Shown: positions 19,528-26,339 of the stretch, one piece after another
Layout: each line of letters opens with the position of its first letter
How positions within the stretch are numbered: the stretch's first letter is position 1
Origin: a virus
Direction: 5' to 3' (one strand)
IMG/VR virus record: IMGVR_UViG_3300049846_002340
Coordinates: 1-29,400 of that record
Length of the DNA: 29,400 bases
Made by a program: the position numbers and the translations under genes
Notes under the pieces: generated by a model
What the model saw: only the letters and a program-made list of their open reading frames with translations
The model's database searches: none
Told to the model about the DNA's origin: nothing

Positions 19528-19980
19528 CTACTGCCCTAAGAATATAGCCCCTGCCGTATTCCAAACAAAGGTAAATGTTGCGGGGCTTGGACTAGGCGAC
19601 GTAGGAGGTGTGTAGGCTGGTACTAACTCAACAAAGCCTAGCGCTATGTCAGTACTAGCCGAAGCTCCTACAGTTCCCTTGAAGATTACACCACCGACAA
19701 TAGGTGTGGCAGTTGCAGTCCATAGTGCTGTCCATACCGTGTTGTCAAATCTAAGGGATGAAGCGTTGGAAAGGTAGGTATTAGGATTAGTGCCACTAGA
19801 CTTAACAAGGTCTTTACGCACATATGAGCCGCCACTAACCTCATTAGTTAAATCAGCCCTTGTTGATACTGATGTTGAGGGTAGTGCAGTTACGAGTGCA
19901 ATGTAGAAAGAGTCTGACAATAGAGACACAGTGCCTCTAGCAATGTCATTAGCAAAACGATTAAATCTGTAGGATGCCAT
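19528..19980 (-). CDS. Putative virion protein (150 aa)
   Basis: It opens YRFNRFANDIARGTVSLLSD and SFYIALVT, then RADLTNEVSGGSYVRKDL, the pattern of a conserved phage structural family found near tail genes. A Pro/Ser stretch (PPTSPSPSP) near residue 128 precedes the last strand. Its start codon lies one base from the start of a plus-strand gene, so any promoter must lie inside that gene. Confidence 0.7.
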   Translation of the reverse strand: MASYRFNRFANDIARGTVSLLSDSFYIALVTALPSTSVSTRADLTNEVSGGSYVRKDLVKSSGTNPNTYLSNASSLRFDNTVWTALWTATATPIVGGVIFKGTVGASASTDIALGFVELVPAYTPPTSPSPSPATFTFVWNTAGAIFLGQ

Positions 19981-19981
19981 A

Positions 19982-20164
19982 ATGAGTAATATCGATAATG
20001 CCAGAAGTTTAGTTGAAGATATGCAAGGAAAGACAATTGAATCCGTCGTGATAGGAGGAGAACACCCAAGTTTTACTAGAACGTATCAAAAGATAACTGT
20101 TACCTTTGACGATGGCAGTCAACTTGTGTTTTATCCAGCAGGAGATTATATTCAAGTGCCTTAA
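19982..20164 (+). CDS. Small hypothetical protein (60 aa)
   Basis: A compact beta-rich protein (TIESVVIGGEHPSFTRTYQK, then VTFDDGSQLVFYPAGDY) of a type seen in other phages without known function. Its ATG is one base from the divergent minus-strand start, and its end overlaps the next convergent gene by 4 nt. There is no room for a leader element here. Confidence 0.6.
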   Translation: MSNIDNARSLVEDMQGKTIESVVIGGEHPSFTRTYQKITVTFDDGSQLVFYPAGDYIQVP

Positions 20165-20625
20165 TAGAACCCGCCCTGACAAGTGATGTTGTACCCATTG
20201 GGGCTAACGCTTTGGGAAAGGGCAGCATAGAGTGATTCGTTAGGACCAAGTAGTAATGCCTTAGTTCCTAACACTCCTTGAATTGAATTGGGTAAAGGGG
20301 CGTCAATGGTCACTAATGCTGTAGCGTCATTAACTGCTGCACTATCAATGGATACTAATTGCACTTCTGGTAAGACTAGTGTCAATCGATTGCTATTAGC
20401 TCCCTTCTTTAGTAAGCGCAATACCGTATTAGGTACAGTACCGCTAGTTGCGACAGGTATTGCTTGGATAGATTCTATGATTAGCCCATTTTCGCCAGCT
20501 TGCACTAAGAGTAGGGCAGAGCTAGTAGTATCTCCACCATTACGAGATATTACTTGATTACTCAAAGATACTACTGCTTTAAAGGGTATCTTCTTAAAGA
20601 TAGGTTCAGTGTTAGGGGATGTCAT
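20161..20625 (-). CDS. Putative virion protein (154 aa)
   Basis: A beta-rich low-charge protein (KAVVSLSNQVISRNGGDTTS, GLIIESIQAIPVATSG, LGPNESLYAALSQSVSPNG) typical of phage tail or decoration proteins. It lies between two other structural genes on the same strand. No named family. Confidence 0.6.
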   Translation of the reverse strand: MTSPNTEPIFKKIPFKAVVSLSNQVISRNGGDTTSSALLLVQAGENGLIIESIQAIPVATSGTVPNTVLRLLKKGANSNRLTLVLPEVQLVSIDSAAVNDATALVTIDAPLPNSIQGVLGTKALLLGPNESLYAALSQSVSPNGYNITCQGGFY

Positions 20626-20637
20626 GTTGGGGCTTGG

Positions 20638-20653
20638 GCGCTACGCTAGAGGG
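20638..20653 (+). repeat. GCGCTACGCTAGAGGG repeat, copy 11
   Basis: In the divergent gap between 20625 (minus) and 20679 (plus). Its final GGG begins the leader hairpin 20651-20678. Confidence 0.65.
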
Positions 20654-20678
20654 TAATAACATCTATAGTACCTTACCC
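20651..20678 (+). promoter_or_regulatory. Leader hairpin touching a start codon
   Basis: GGGTAA (20651-20656) pairs with TTACCC (20673-20678); ATG 20679 follows with no gap. The loop contains AACAT. Confidence 0.5.
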
Positions 20679-20921
20679 ATGATTGAGTTTGATACTCCAT
20701 TGACCGATAGAGAGAAAGTGATTGCACTTATAGCTAGTTGTCCTCATAAAGACATGGGTGTGTTTTATTTAACATCTGCTGTCAACATTGGACTTGCTGG
20801 TATTGAAGTCGAGGATGGATCAATAGATGATGTAATTCACAATGCTCTTGTGGTTACAGGCAACTTGGACAAAGAAATTAGATTAAAAAGAGGAAACCTC
20901 ACATGGCTGACAGAGAATTAG
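20679..20921 (+). CDS. Hypothetical protein (80 aa)
   Basis: I start at ATG 20679 (MIEFDTPLTDREKVIALIAS), because a longer frame would run through the dispersed element into the divergent gene. The sequence is helical with one short hydrophobic patch. No family recognised. First of a chain of five overlapping small genes. Confidence 0.6.
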   Translation: MIEFDTPLTDREKVIALIASCPHKDMGVFYLTSAVNIGLAGIEVEDGSIDDVIHNALVVTGNLDKEIRLKRGNLTWLTEN

Positions 20922-21136
20922 TATTTGCATTGTTTGGACTATTGGGTAGCTGCACCGATTCAGTTTTACTGTCATTGCAGTTGCTTAACAGGGAGATTCC
21001 TGTCGCAACTATTACAGGTTGCAAAGAAGAGATGAATTCACTTGCGCGGAATCTAGCTACCTTGTCCGAGCCACAAGCAAAAGCTTTTATCAGAGAAATA
21101 CTTGATGAGATTAGGAGTAGAAATAAGGATGATTGA
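20903..21136 (+). CDS. Hypothetical helical protein (77 aa)
   Basis: Overlaps the previous gene by 19 nt. The N-terminus is hydrophobic (LVFALFGLLGSCTDSVLLSL) but interrupted by polar residues, so more a buried helix than a membrane span. The C-terminus is charged. Function unknown. Confidence 0.55.
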   Translation: MADRELVFALFGLLGSCTDSVLLSLQLLNREIPVATITGCKEEMNSLARNLATLSEPQAKAFIREILDEIRSRNKDD

Positions 21137-21209
21137 TGCTCGATTACTCCTAATAGTCCTACTATGGATTTGCAAATGGTTAATATGGAAAGAGAAGAAA
21201 GATGACTGA
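21129..21209 (+). CDS. Tiny membrane peptide (26 aa)
   Basis: ATG 21129 overlaps the previous gene by 8 nt and its end overlaps the next start (21202) by 8 nt, so it fits the chain exactly. The product MIDARLLLIVLLWICKWLIW followed by KEKKDD is one hydrophobic helix with a basic/acidic tail. Peptides of this shape can be toxins, holin-like or regulators of host membrane proteins. Confidence 0.5.
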   Translation: MIDARLLLIVLLWICKWLIWKEKKDD

Positions 21210-21516
21210 TACTGCTCAAACAATTGACCAATGCATTGAAATGTGTATTGAAGAAAACAATGCTTGTCAATTAATGGCTTGCCGCGACTTGGATGCTTTC
21301 ATTTCAAAGCTAGACCCTGACCTTTGTTATTGGTCAGGCGTTAAACATAAATCTGCTTTAGAAGATTGTGGTGTTAGTGTTGACGGCAAGACTAAAGGTA
21401 ATGGCTGGAAGATTCGTATCCAATGGGAGCAAGAGACTCACCTCCTATGGAGTCCTAATCTTAGAGCATTACTTGAAGCTGCCTTGAGGTTTCTTAAGGA
21501 TAGGGTAAAGGAATGA
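21202..21516 (+). CDS. Hypothetical protein (104 aa)
   Basis: It has several Cys residues in the first half (IDQCIEMCIEENNACQLMAC) and a strand-helix second half (GWKIRIQWEQETHLLWSPNL, RALLEAALRFLKDR). No family is recognised. It lies in the same chain, coupled to the next gene by ATGA. Confidence 0.6.
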   Translation: MTDTAQTIDQCIEMCIEENNACQLMACRDLDAFISKLDPDLCYWSGVKHKSALEDCGVSVDGKTKGNGWKIRIQWEQETHLLWSPNLRALLEAALRFLKDRVKE

Positions 21517-21746
21517 AGATTGAATACTCTAACAACTTTAGCTATCCTGACACTATTTGGATAAGGTTTAGCAGTGCTTACGTTAGGCTGTGCTTTTATC
21601 CCATTAGTTGCTGGACTTGGGAATGGAGTCTTGGCTGGTCAAAAGCTATTAATAAACCTTTTAGGGGCTCTATTAATATTGAGACTCCTACAATGACTGT
21701 TTATGCAATGGCGCATCCCAACTTAATCAAGAATAAAGAACAATGA
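21513..21746 (+). CDS. W-rich small protein, paralogue A (77 aa)
   Basis: The core reads CFYPISCWTWEWSLGW and later NIETPTMTVYAMAHP. The next gene has the same skeleton (FYPVWCWSWEWKY, YIIETPTMSIAFKAKP), so these are tandem paralogues. The Trp density suggests a small beta fold or membrane-interface protein. Function unknown. Confidence 0.6.
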   Translation: MKIEYSNNFSYPDTIWIRFSSAYVRLCFYPISCWTWEWSLGWSKAINKPFRGSINIETPTMTVYAMAHPNLIKNKEQ

Positions 21747-21764
21747 CTATAGGATGTTACCAAT

Positions 21765-21968
21765 ATGAAGATTAAGTTTAGTCCCAGCGTATACATGGAC
21801 TTGATAACCATAGACTTTAGAAACACAATCATTTGGATTTGGTTTTACCCTGTATGGTGTTGGTCGTGGGAATGGAAGTATGCAAAATCTTCGTTCAAGC
21901 GGAAATACATCATAGAAACGCCTACTATGTCTATAGCTTTTAAAGCTAAGCCAAATACCCATGCATAA
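21765..21968 (+). CDS. W-rich small protein, paralogue B (67 aa)
   Basis: Its Shine-Dalgarno AGGA (21751-21754) lies 10 nt before ATG 21765. It shares with the previous gene the FYP-x-x-CW-x-WEW motif, the IETPTM motif and similar N-termini (MKIEYS versus MKIKFS). It is diverged enough that the copy is old. Convergent overlap of 23 nt with the head-tail-type gene. Confidence 0.6.
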   Translation: MKIKFSPSVYMDLITIDFRNTIIWIWFYPVWCWSWEWKYAKSSFKRKYIIETPTMSIAFKAKPNTHA

Positions 21969-22410
21969 AGATACGCGATCCTATGTTTGGCACTGCCATA
22001 CCTGGGACTGCGTTGATATATGCGCTACCACTCCTAGAGAATCTATAGGCGTAGTCCTTATTCCTAAAGTTTGAGACAAATAGAGTATTAGCCAACTCAT
22101 CACAGTACTGACGATATATCTCCCCCCACTGCTTCATTGTGGTGATGGGGGACTTGTCGGTACGAGTACGATTGATGTCGCCCGCAAAGAGTTGTATCTG
22201 GGTAAAGCTGTCTGGGTTAGTCGGGTCTTTAGCTAGGAATATTGCATCTAGAGTATCTAAGTAGCTACGGATATAGGTAAGTACTACCTCATCCCTTATG
22301 GTAGACATGGCTGTTTCCAACTGCTCAACTTCTCCTGCTTGGATACCCGCATAGTCTGCGTACCCTAGGTGGAAGCGTACTCTAGATTTGTCACGTTCAG
22401 AAAGTTCCAT
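21946..22410 (-). CDS. Putative head-completion / neck-type protein (154 aa)
   Basis: Helical N-terminus (SERDKSRVRFHLGYADYAGI), then LDTLDAIFLAKDP and the segment QIQLFAGDINRTRTDKSP. Such small helical proteins between capsid and tail genes are often head-tail connectors. Placement supports that; homology was not tested. ATG 22410 is 11 nt from the divergent gene at 22422. Confidence 0.5.
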   Translation of the reverse strand: MELSERDKSRVRFHLGYADYAGIQAGEVEQLETAMSTIRDEVVLTYIRSYLDTLDAIFLAKDPTNPDSFTQIQLFAGDINRTRTDKSPITTMKQWGEIYRQYCDELANTLFVSNFRNKDYAYRFSRSGSAYINAVPGMAVPNIGSRIFMHGYLA

Positions 22411-22421
22411 TATTTAAAGCC

Positions 22422-22622
22422 ATGTATATAGCAAAAGAGCATACTGTTTACTTAGTTCAAAGACGGGTCAAAGATATATGGGTTGACACAGACATCCAAG
22501 GGCTGCTTCTTGCTGACATCATAGAACCCAAGTTTTGTCCAAGCAATCTAGAAGAAAAGACTGGGCGACCACATAGAAGGATTAAAAGAATTACGACTGT
22601 CTTTGAGGAAGAAATCCCCTAA
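22422..22622 (+). CDS. Small hypothetical protein (66 aa)
   Basis: The product (KEHTVYLVQRRVKDIWVDTD ... RRIKRITTVFEEE) has the same outline as the two small genes at 23605 and 23831: an N-terminal strand, a W-containing strand and a final basic strand leading into T/E-rich residues. It overlaps the convergent HhH gene by 4 nt. Function unknown. Confidence 0.55.
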   Translation: MYIAKEHTVYLVQRRVKDIWVDTDIQGLLLADIIEPKFCPSNLEEKTGRPHRRIKRITTVFEEEIP

Positions 22623-23044
22623 GCTACATTTCCAAACACAAGTGAATTATCAGCCTTGATAGCATCAATAGTAGCTTGGTTGAAGTTAACTTTAGCTGCG
22701 GTTAGGACTTCAACTAAGTGTTCGATACTTGTATATCCATCAGCGGGACGGTTAGCTACAATGCCCTTTGCGATTTGACGACCTATCCCCCTGACCAACT
22801 CAGCTAGATCAGTTGCGGTCAGAGATTCATCATTGATGTCGACCTGTATTTGGGCAGGACTACCAGCAACAGTAGGTGTTGGGGTGACAATGACAGGTGT
22901 TGTAGCGCTAAAGGTTGTGATGATTTCAGATGGGATGCATTCAAATCTACCACCACTTGAATCAAGTAGGACTAGATAAGTAGTGAACTCGTTGAGGACA
23001 GTACATAGCCCTCTAGTTTTATGCTGTACTTGTGGAGCGCTCAT
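22619..23044 (-). CDS. Helix-hairpin-helix protein, paralogue 1 (141 aa)
   Basis: An N-terminal beta unit (VQHKTRGLCTVLNEFTTYLV, LLDSSGGRFECIPSEI) is followed by a linker. A helix-hairpin-helix domain of the ComEA type then comes: VDINDESLTATDLAELVRGI, GRQIAKGIVANRPADGYTSI, EHLVEV. HhH domains grip DNA backbones non-specifically. The next upstream gene is a paralogue with the same order. In the late operon such proteins may sit at the portal or neck and touch the DNA. Confidence 0.7.
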   Translation of the reverse strand: MSAPQVQHKTRGLCTVLNEFTTYLVLLDSSGGRFECIPSEIITTFSATTPVIVTPTPTVAGSPAQIQVDINDESLTATDLAELVRGIGRQIAKGIVANRPADGYTSIEHLVEVLTAAKVNFNQATIDAIKADNSLVFGNVA

Positions 23045-23096
23045 GTTTAATTATTAGTTATCGTTAAGGAGATTTTACCACTGGGCTACATATATA

Positions 23097-23534
23097 TCAG
23101 TACAACTCCTCGACCCCGCCAAATATAACCAGTTGCAGAGACTTGAAATGCTCTAGGGTTTTATGGTCTAGATGCACGCCATTAATAGTAAGTACGGTAG
23201 TTAGATGCGGATAGTCTAGATAGCCTTGATTAGGGCGATTCATAACTATTACTCTGGCTACCTCTTCTTCTACGCCCAGGGCTTTGACTATATCCTCAGT
23301 GATGATAGACGGGTCATTAATATCTATAGGGTATCTTTGGACATCAGCCTTGAAGCAGGACTCTAGGAAAGATAAGTGAGGTGATACTTCAGTGGCATTA
23401 ACATCTATAGGTCTTGTGAATTCATGAGCTTGAGCTTGGAACTTCTTGCCACTAGAGTCTATTAGTACATAGTAGTCATAGAACTCTGACCAGATAGTGC
23501 ATAGCCCTCTTGTTTTGTGGATAACTTTTTCCAT
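23097..23534 (-). CDS. Helix-hairpin-helix protein, paralogue 2 (145 aa)
   Basis: Same layout as the gene downstream: VIHKTRGLCTIWSEFYDYYV, LIDSSGKKFQAQ, then the HhH part IDINDPSIITEDIVKALGVE, ARVIVMNRPNQGYLDYPHL. The central linker differs. A tandem gene duplication is the simplest explanation. A degenerate copy of the late promoter motif lies 17 nt upstream. Confidence 0.7.
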   Translation of the reverse strand: MEKVIHKTRGLCTIWSEFYDYYVLIDSSGKKFQAQAHEFTRPIDVNATEVSPHLSFLESCFKADVQRYPIDINDPSIITEDIVKALGVEEEVARVIVMNRPNQGYLDYPHLTTVLTINGVHLDHKTLEHFKSLQLVIFGGVEELY

Positions 23535-23550
23535 GGGTGGTGGTGTTAGT

Positions 23551-23567
23551 GATATCTAAATAATACC
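23551..23567 (-). promoter_or_regulatory. Weak candidate late promoter motif 3
   Basis: The minus strand reads GGTATTATTTAGATATC, a diverged relative of the motif at 13301 and 18760, 17 nt upstream of the HhH gene start. Confidence 0.25.
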
Positions 23568-23585
23568 CTACGCTACGCTGTGGGG
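23568..23585 (+). repeat. CTACGCTACGCTGTGGGG repeat, copy 12
   Basis: In the divergent gap between 23534 (minus) and 23605 (plus). ACCC just before it can pair with its GGGGT end. Confidence 0.65.
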
Positions 23586-23604
23586 TGAAGATTAGGACAC
23601 ATGA

Positions 23605-23838
23605 ATGCATGAGACAAAGATTGAATACTCTATCGAGAAAGATAGATGCAACGAAGGCAAGTGGGAACGCATTTATATTTGGATGACAGATACTAACTAC
23701 GTATCTGGTAGTACTTCTCAGTTAGATGAAGCTAAGAAGAAGTGTGAAGAGTATAAAAAATGGGCTGAATTGAATAACTATGACTGCTCTTATCGCATTG
23801 TTAAAGCAACTATAACCACAGAGGTGCTAAATGACTGA
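23605..23838 (+). CDS. Small hypothetical protein, family member (77 aa)
   Basis: ATG 23605 is chosen, since the ATG at 23601 leads to a stop after three codons. Product: HETKIEYSIEKDR, WERIYIWMTDTNYV, helix LDEAKKKCEEYKKWAELNN, then YRIVKATITTE. The next gene has the same order of elements, so these are paralogues. They overlap by 8 nt. Function unknown. Confidence 0.6.
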   Translation: MHETKIEYSIEKDRCNEGKWERIYIWMTDTNYVSGSTSQLDEAKKKCEEYKKWAELNNYDCSYRIVKATITTEVLND

Positions 23839-24100
23839 GACAAAGATTACAAAGGTCAAGTACGTTATTCAGTACAAGACGGATGAGATGAAAGACTGGG
23901 TTGCGAGTGACTGGAATAATGGAATTAGATGCAAGTCAGACCTTGAGAATATGCTCGAAATACTTAAGAGAGCTGAATTAAATGCTGCTGAATGCATAAA
24001 AACCCTTAACACTAAACCAAGATATTACAGGCTAGTTAAACAAACACACTCTATAACTACAGAGGCTATTGACGAGAACATAGAAAAACCCCATCTATGA
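23831..24100 (+). CDS. Small hypothetical protein, family member (89 aa)
   Basis: Shares TETKI at the N-terminus, a W-containing strand (KDWVASDWN), a central helix (SDLENMLEILKRAELNA) and the ending YRLVKQTHSITTE with the preceding gene. Its last codons overlap the terminator hairpin at 24089. Confidence 0.6.
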   Translation: MTETKITKVKYVIQYKTDEMKDWVASDWNNGIRCKSDLENMLEILKRAELNAAECIKTLNTKPRYYRLVKQTHSITTEAIDENIEKPHL

Positions 24101-24108
24101 AGACGGGG
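24089..24108. terminator. Bidirectional terminator hairpin 1
   Basis: CCCC (24089-24092) and TCT pair with AGA and GGGG (24105-24108), with one A/C mismatch, around loop ATGA. On the plus strand CTTTCT follows. On the minus strand the hairpin is followed by a run of five T. It ends the plus genes 23605-24100 and probably blocks read-through from the capsid side. Confidence 0.65.
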
Positions 24109-24167
24109 CTTTCTATGGAGGGCATTGTCAGCCTAAGACAAATGCTATTCCCTACTATACAGCAAGA

Positions 24168-24192
24168 AAGCCCAACTATTTAGGAAGGGCTT
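24168..24192. terminator. Bidirectional terminator hairpin 2
   Basis: AAGCCC (24168-24173) pairs with GGGCTT (24187-24192); T-rich ends on both strands (CTTCTTG on plus, TTTCTTG on minus). It lies 58 nt beyond the stop of the minus-strand gene at 24250. This is the only convergent junction here with a real gap, and the only one with terminators. Confidence 0.6.
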
Positions 24193-24249
24193 CTTGATAG
24201 CTGGAGGCGAATGGTCTGTTTGCGACAGGTGTATATATTATACCCAATC

Positions 24250-24951
24250 CTAGATAATTTGACCTCGGATATAGGATAGTGCATCCACAGTAGGAGGTAG
24301 CCAGAACTTAATCTGAATAGGGATGTCTACCCATTGGGGGAAACCGAACCCTGTAGGGATATTAGCTACAGAGATACCAGAACCAGCAGCAGTAACAGTA
24401 GAGTTAACGCTAAAGAGTTGAACAGTACGTTGTGCATCAGTACCACTATAGGAGCCAAGACCTGTTATCGCCGATGCTTCGTTAGCGAATGGGTTAATGT
24501 TCTTGCCTAGCGCTGTAAAGTGGTCAGTGGACAGGAAGTTGCCATTAGACTGAACAGCAGCAGATACACCACCAAGGGAGTTAGCCGATGTTACGGATAC
24601 GCCTTGTTGGTTGGTTGCTACTTTAAGCAAGTCAGTGGATGTACCAGTTAATACGTTGAAGACAAATGCTTGCGATGCTGGGTTAAAAGAGCTAGCAGGC
24701 AACATCCAAGTTACTTCGGTAACGTAGGCGTTGTTAGGAATGATTAAGTTAGGAGAGATGGTGAGAAGTTCACTACCAGCTACTTGATCTGTTCCTAGAG
24801 GGTTGGTAGGAACGCGAGCAGTGATAACAGTTTGAGGTGTGGTAGTTACACGGAACACCCCATCGATCATGCCAAGAGAGCCACTAATGGGAGAGTTGAC
24901 TAGTAAACCACTGTTCTCTGTACCGAGAAAGTTGCCAAAGGTTGAGGACAT
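24250..24951 (-). CDS. Putative capsid decoration / minor capsid protein (233 aa)
   Basis: It directly follows the major-capsid-like gene. The sequence is beta-rich and low in charge (TTTPQTVITARVPTNPLGTD, ELLTISPNLIIPNNAYVTEV). It includes long Ser/Thr/Asn loops (GVSVTSANSLGGVSAAV) and ends with IPIQIKFWLPPTVDAL. Position and composition suit a head decoration protein, but no family was recognised. Confidence 0.55.
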   Translation of the reverse strand: MSSTFGNFLGTENSGLLVNSPISGSLGMIDGVFRVTTTPQTVITARVPTNPLGTDQVAGSELLTISPNLIIPNNAYVTEVTWMLPASSFNPASQAFVFNVLTGTSTDLLKVATNQQGVSVTSANSLGGVSAAVQSNGNFLSTDHFTALGKNINPFANEASAITGLGSYSGTDAQRTVQLFSVNSTVTAAGSGISVANIPTGFGFPQWVDIPIQIKFWLPPTVDALSYIRGQII

Positions 24952-25029
24952 AGTTCTATGGTCTAGGGTTTATGGGTTAGGAGAGAAGAGTGAAGTAACT
25001 ACAATATGTAGCTACTTCAACTAAAGACT

Positions 25030-26256
25030 TTAGAAGGGCTGGAAGGTTCTCATCACAGTGATGTTGTTAGAGTTGAGGAGGGTGTATCCACCGTACTCTT
25101 GCCAAATAGCCATTAGGAATCGGTCATAGTCAGTGTTGGAGTTGAGCTTGACTCTTGGTCCTTCACCCCAAATAGCCTCACCGATAGCATTAGTACCAAT
25201 GATGATAGCGCAATCAGCATTACGTGTTACCGCAGTGCCATCGCTATAACCTTGAGAGGCTAATCCACTGGTAGTAAGAGTGACAGGGATTTGTGGAAGG
25301 TTGGTAGTTTCAAACCAACGCACACCACCCATAATGAAGCCAAGAGGCATGACCATAGAGTGCATGAAGCCTGTCTGACCATAGAAGCCACCTTTAGCAA
25401 TTAAGTCATTAGGACTCATCGTCCAATCTTGCAAGGGCATCATTTGAGGCAGGGTTCCAGACTGTGCGCTACTAGGCAACATCGACACTGGAATGCCAGG
25501 GTACTGAGTTACTTGGAGGAAGCGCGAGTCTTGTTGTAGCTGGAGCATGAAGCCAGGGCTAGCAAGACCGTGATATACGTCACCGTAGTTGCTCTGGAAA
25601 GGAGGTACTAAGCGAGAGCGCATATCAGAGACAACCTTAAGTACGTCTCTAGTAAAGTCTAGCCGAGGAGCGCCAGTAGAGGCGTTGTACGTACCGCCAT
25701 TAACAATGCCAGCAGGGTTGTAGTATCCGCCTACCTGATTGTTTGCAACTTGTCCAGTGGTTGCAGTGGCTGGGTTAGCGGAGAGAGCTAAGCCAATATA
25801 GATACTATCTTTCCAACGACGATAGTCTTCAAATAAGGTTTCGCTACCAATGGATTGATGGAACTGGTCAGCACGGCTCATGTCATATAGATTGCGTTGC
25901 ATGGTCATGAGGTCAAACATATTAATCTTTAATACGCCTGGTTCGTTGGGGTTAGCACTATTACCAGTAGATGGACCAGTAAACTCTTGAAGAGTGATAG
26001 TAACTGCTTCTTCTGGTAGACCACGACCGCCACCAGTACCAATGACTTGCGACTTATCACGTTGACGGGCTGAGAGTGTGTATGACCCTGGATCATTCCA
26101 GAAGCCGAAGCGTTTCATCCGTGCAGTAGAGCCTGGCTGAGCAGACCAGTCATGCACGATTTGGGGTTGTATAACGTATCGCGCAATGTACTGCGGACGG
26201 GGGCGATATAGTTCTACCCCTAAGATAATTTCTAACTGAGAACTAAATGTTGCCAT
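25030..26256 (-). CDS. Major capsid-like protein (408 aa)
   Basis: The length, position (portal, scaffold-like gene, then this) and neutral composition suit an HK97-fold capsid protein. It lacks a protease or enzyme motif. Landmarks are IVHDWSAQPGSTARMKRFGF near residue 32, a long helix-like part MTMQRNLYDMSRADQFHQSI near 117, EDYRRWKDSIYIGLAL near 143, and a C-terminal beta region with GEAIWGEGPRVKL. The 84-nt leader contains a CCTCT-AAT-AGAGG palindrome and a TTTAAA motif. Assignment rests on context rather than on a recognised family signature. Confidence 0.6.
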   Translation of the reverse strand: MATFSSQLEIILGVELYRPRPQYIARYVIQPQIVHDWSAQPGSTARMKRFGFWNDPGSYTLSARQRDKSQVIGTGGGRGLPEEAVTITLQEFTGPSTGNSANPNEPGVLKINMFDLMTMQRNLYDMSRADQFHQSIGSETLFEDYRRWKDSIYIGLALSANPATATTGQVANNQVGGYYNPAGIVNGGTYNASTGAPRLDFTRDVLKVVSDMRSRLVPPFQSNYGDVYHGLASPGFMLQLQQDSRFLQVTQYPGIPVSMLPSSAQSGTLPQMMPLQDWTMSPNDLIAKGGFYGQTGFMHSMVMPLGFIMGGVRWFETTNLPQIPVTLTTSGLASQGYSDGTAVTRNADCAIIIGTNAIGEAIWGEGPRVKLNSNTDYDRFLMAIWQEYGGYTLLNSNNITVMRTFQPF

Positions 26257-26290
26257 TGTTTAGAGCAAAGGGTAAGGGTGTAAGCGGAGT

Positions 26291-26303
26291 CCTCTAATAG
26301 AGG
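26291..26303 (-). promoter_or_regulatory. Small palindromic hairpin in the capsid gene leader
   Basis: CCTCT and AGAGG form a 5-bp stem with a 3-nt loop, 35 nt upstream of the capsid start. With no U-run it is not a terminator. It may stabilise this abundant mRNA or bind a protein. Confidence 0.35.
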
Positions 26304-26306
26304 GAA

Positions 26307-26323
26307 TGAACTTTAAATAATCA
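26307..26323 (-). promoter_or_regulatory. Weak candidate late promoter motif 4
   Basis: The minus strand reads TGATTATTTAAAGTTCA upstream of the capsid gene, sharing ATTTAAA with motifs 1 and 2. Confidence 0.25.
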
Positions 26324-26339
26324 GAATCTTAGGGGCGAT

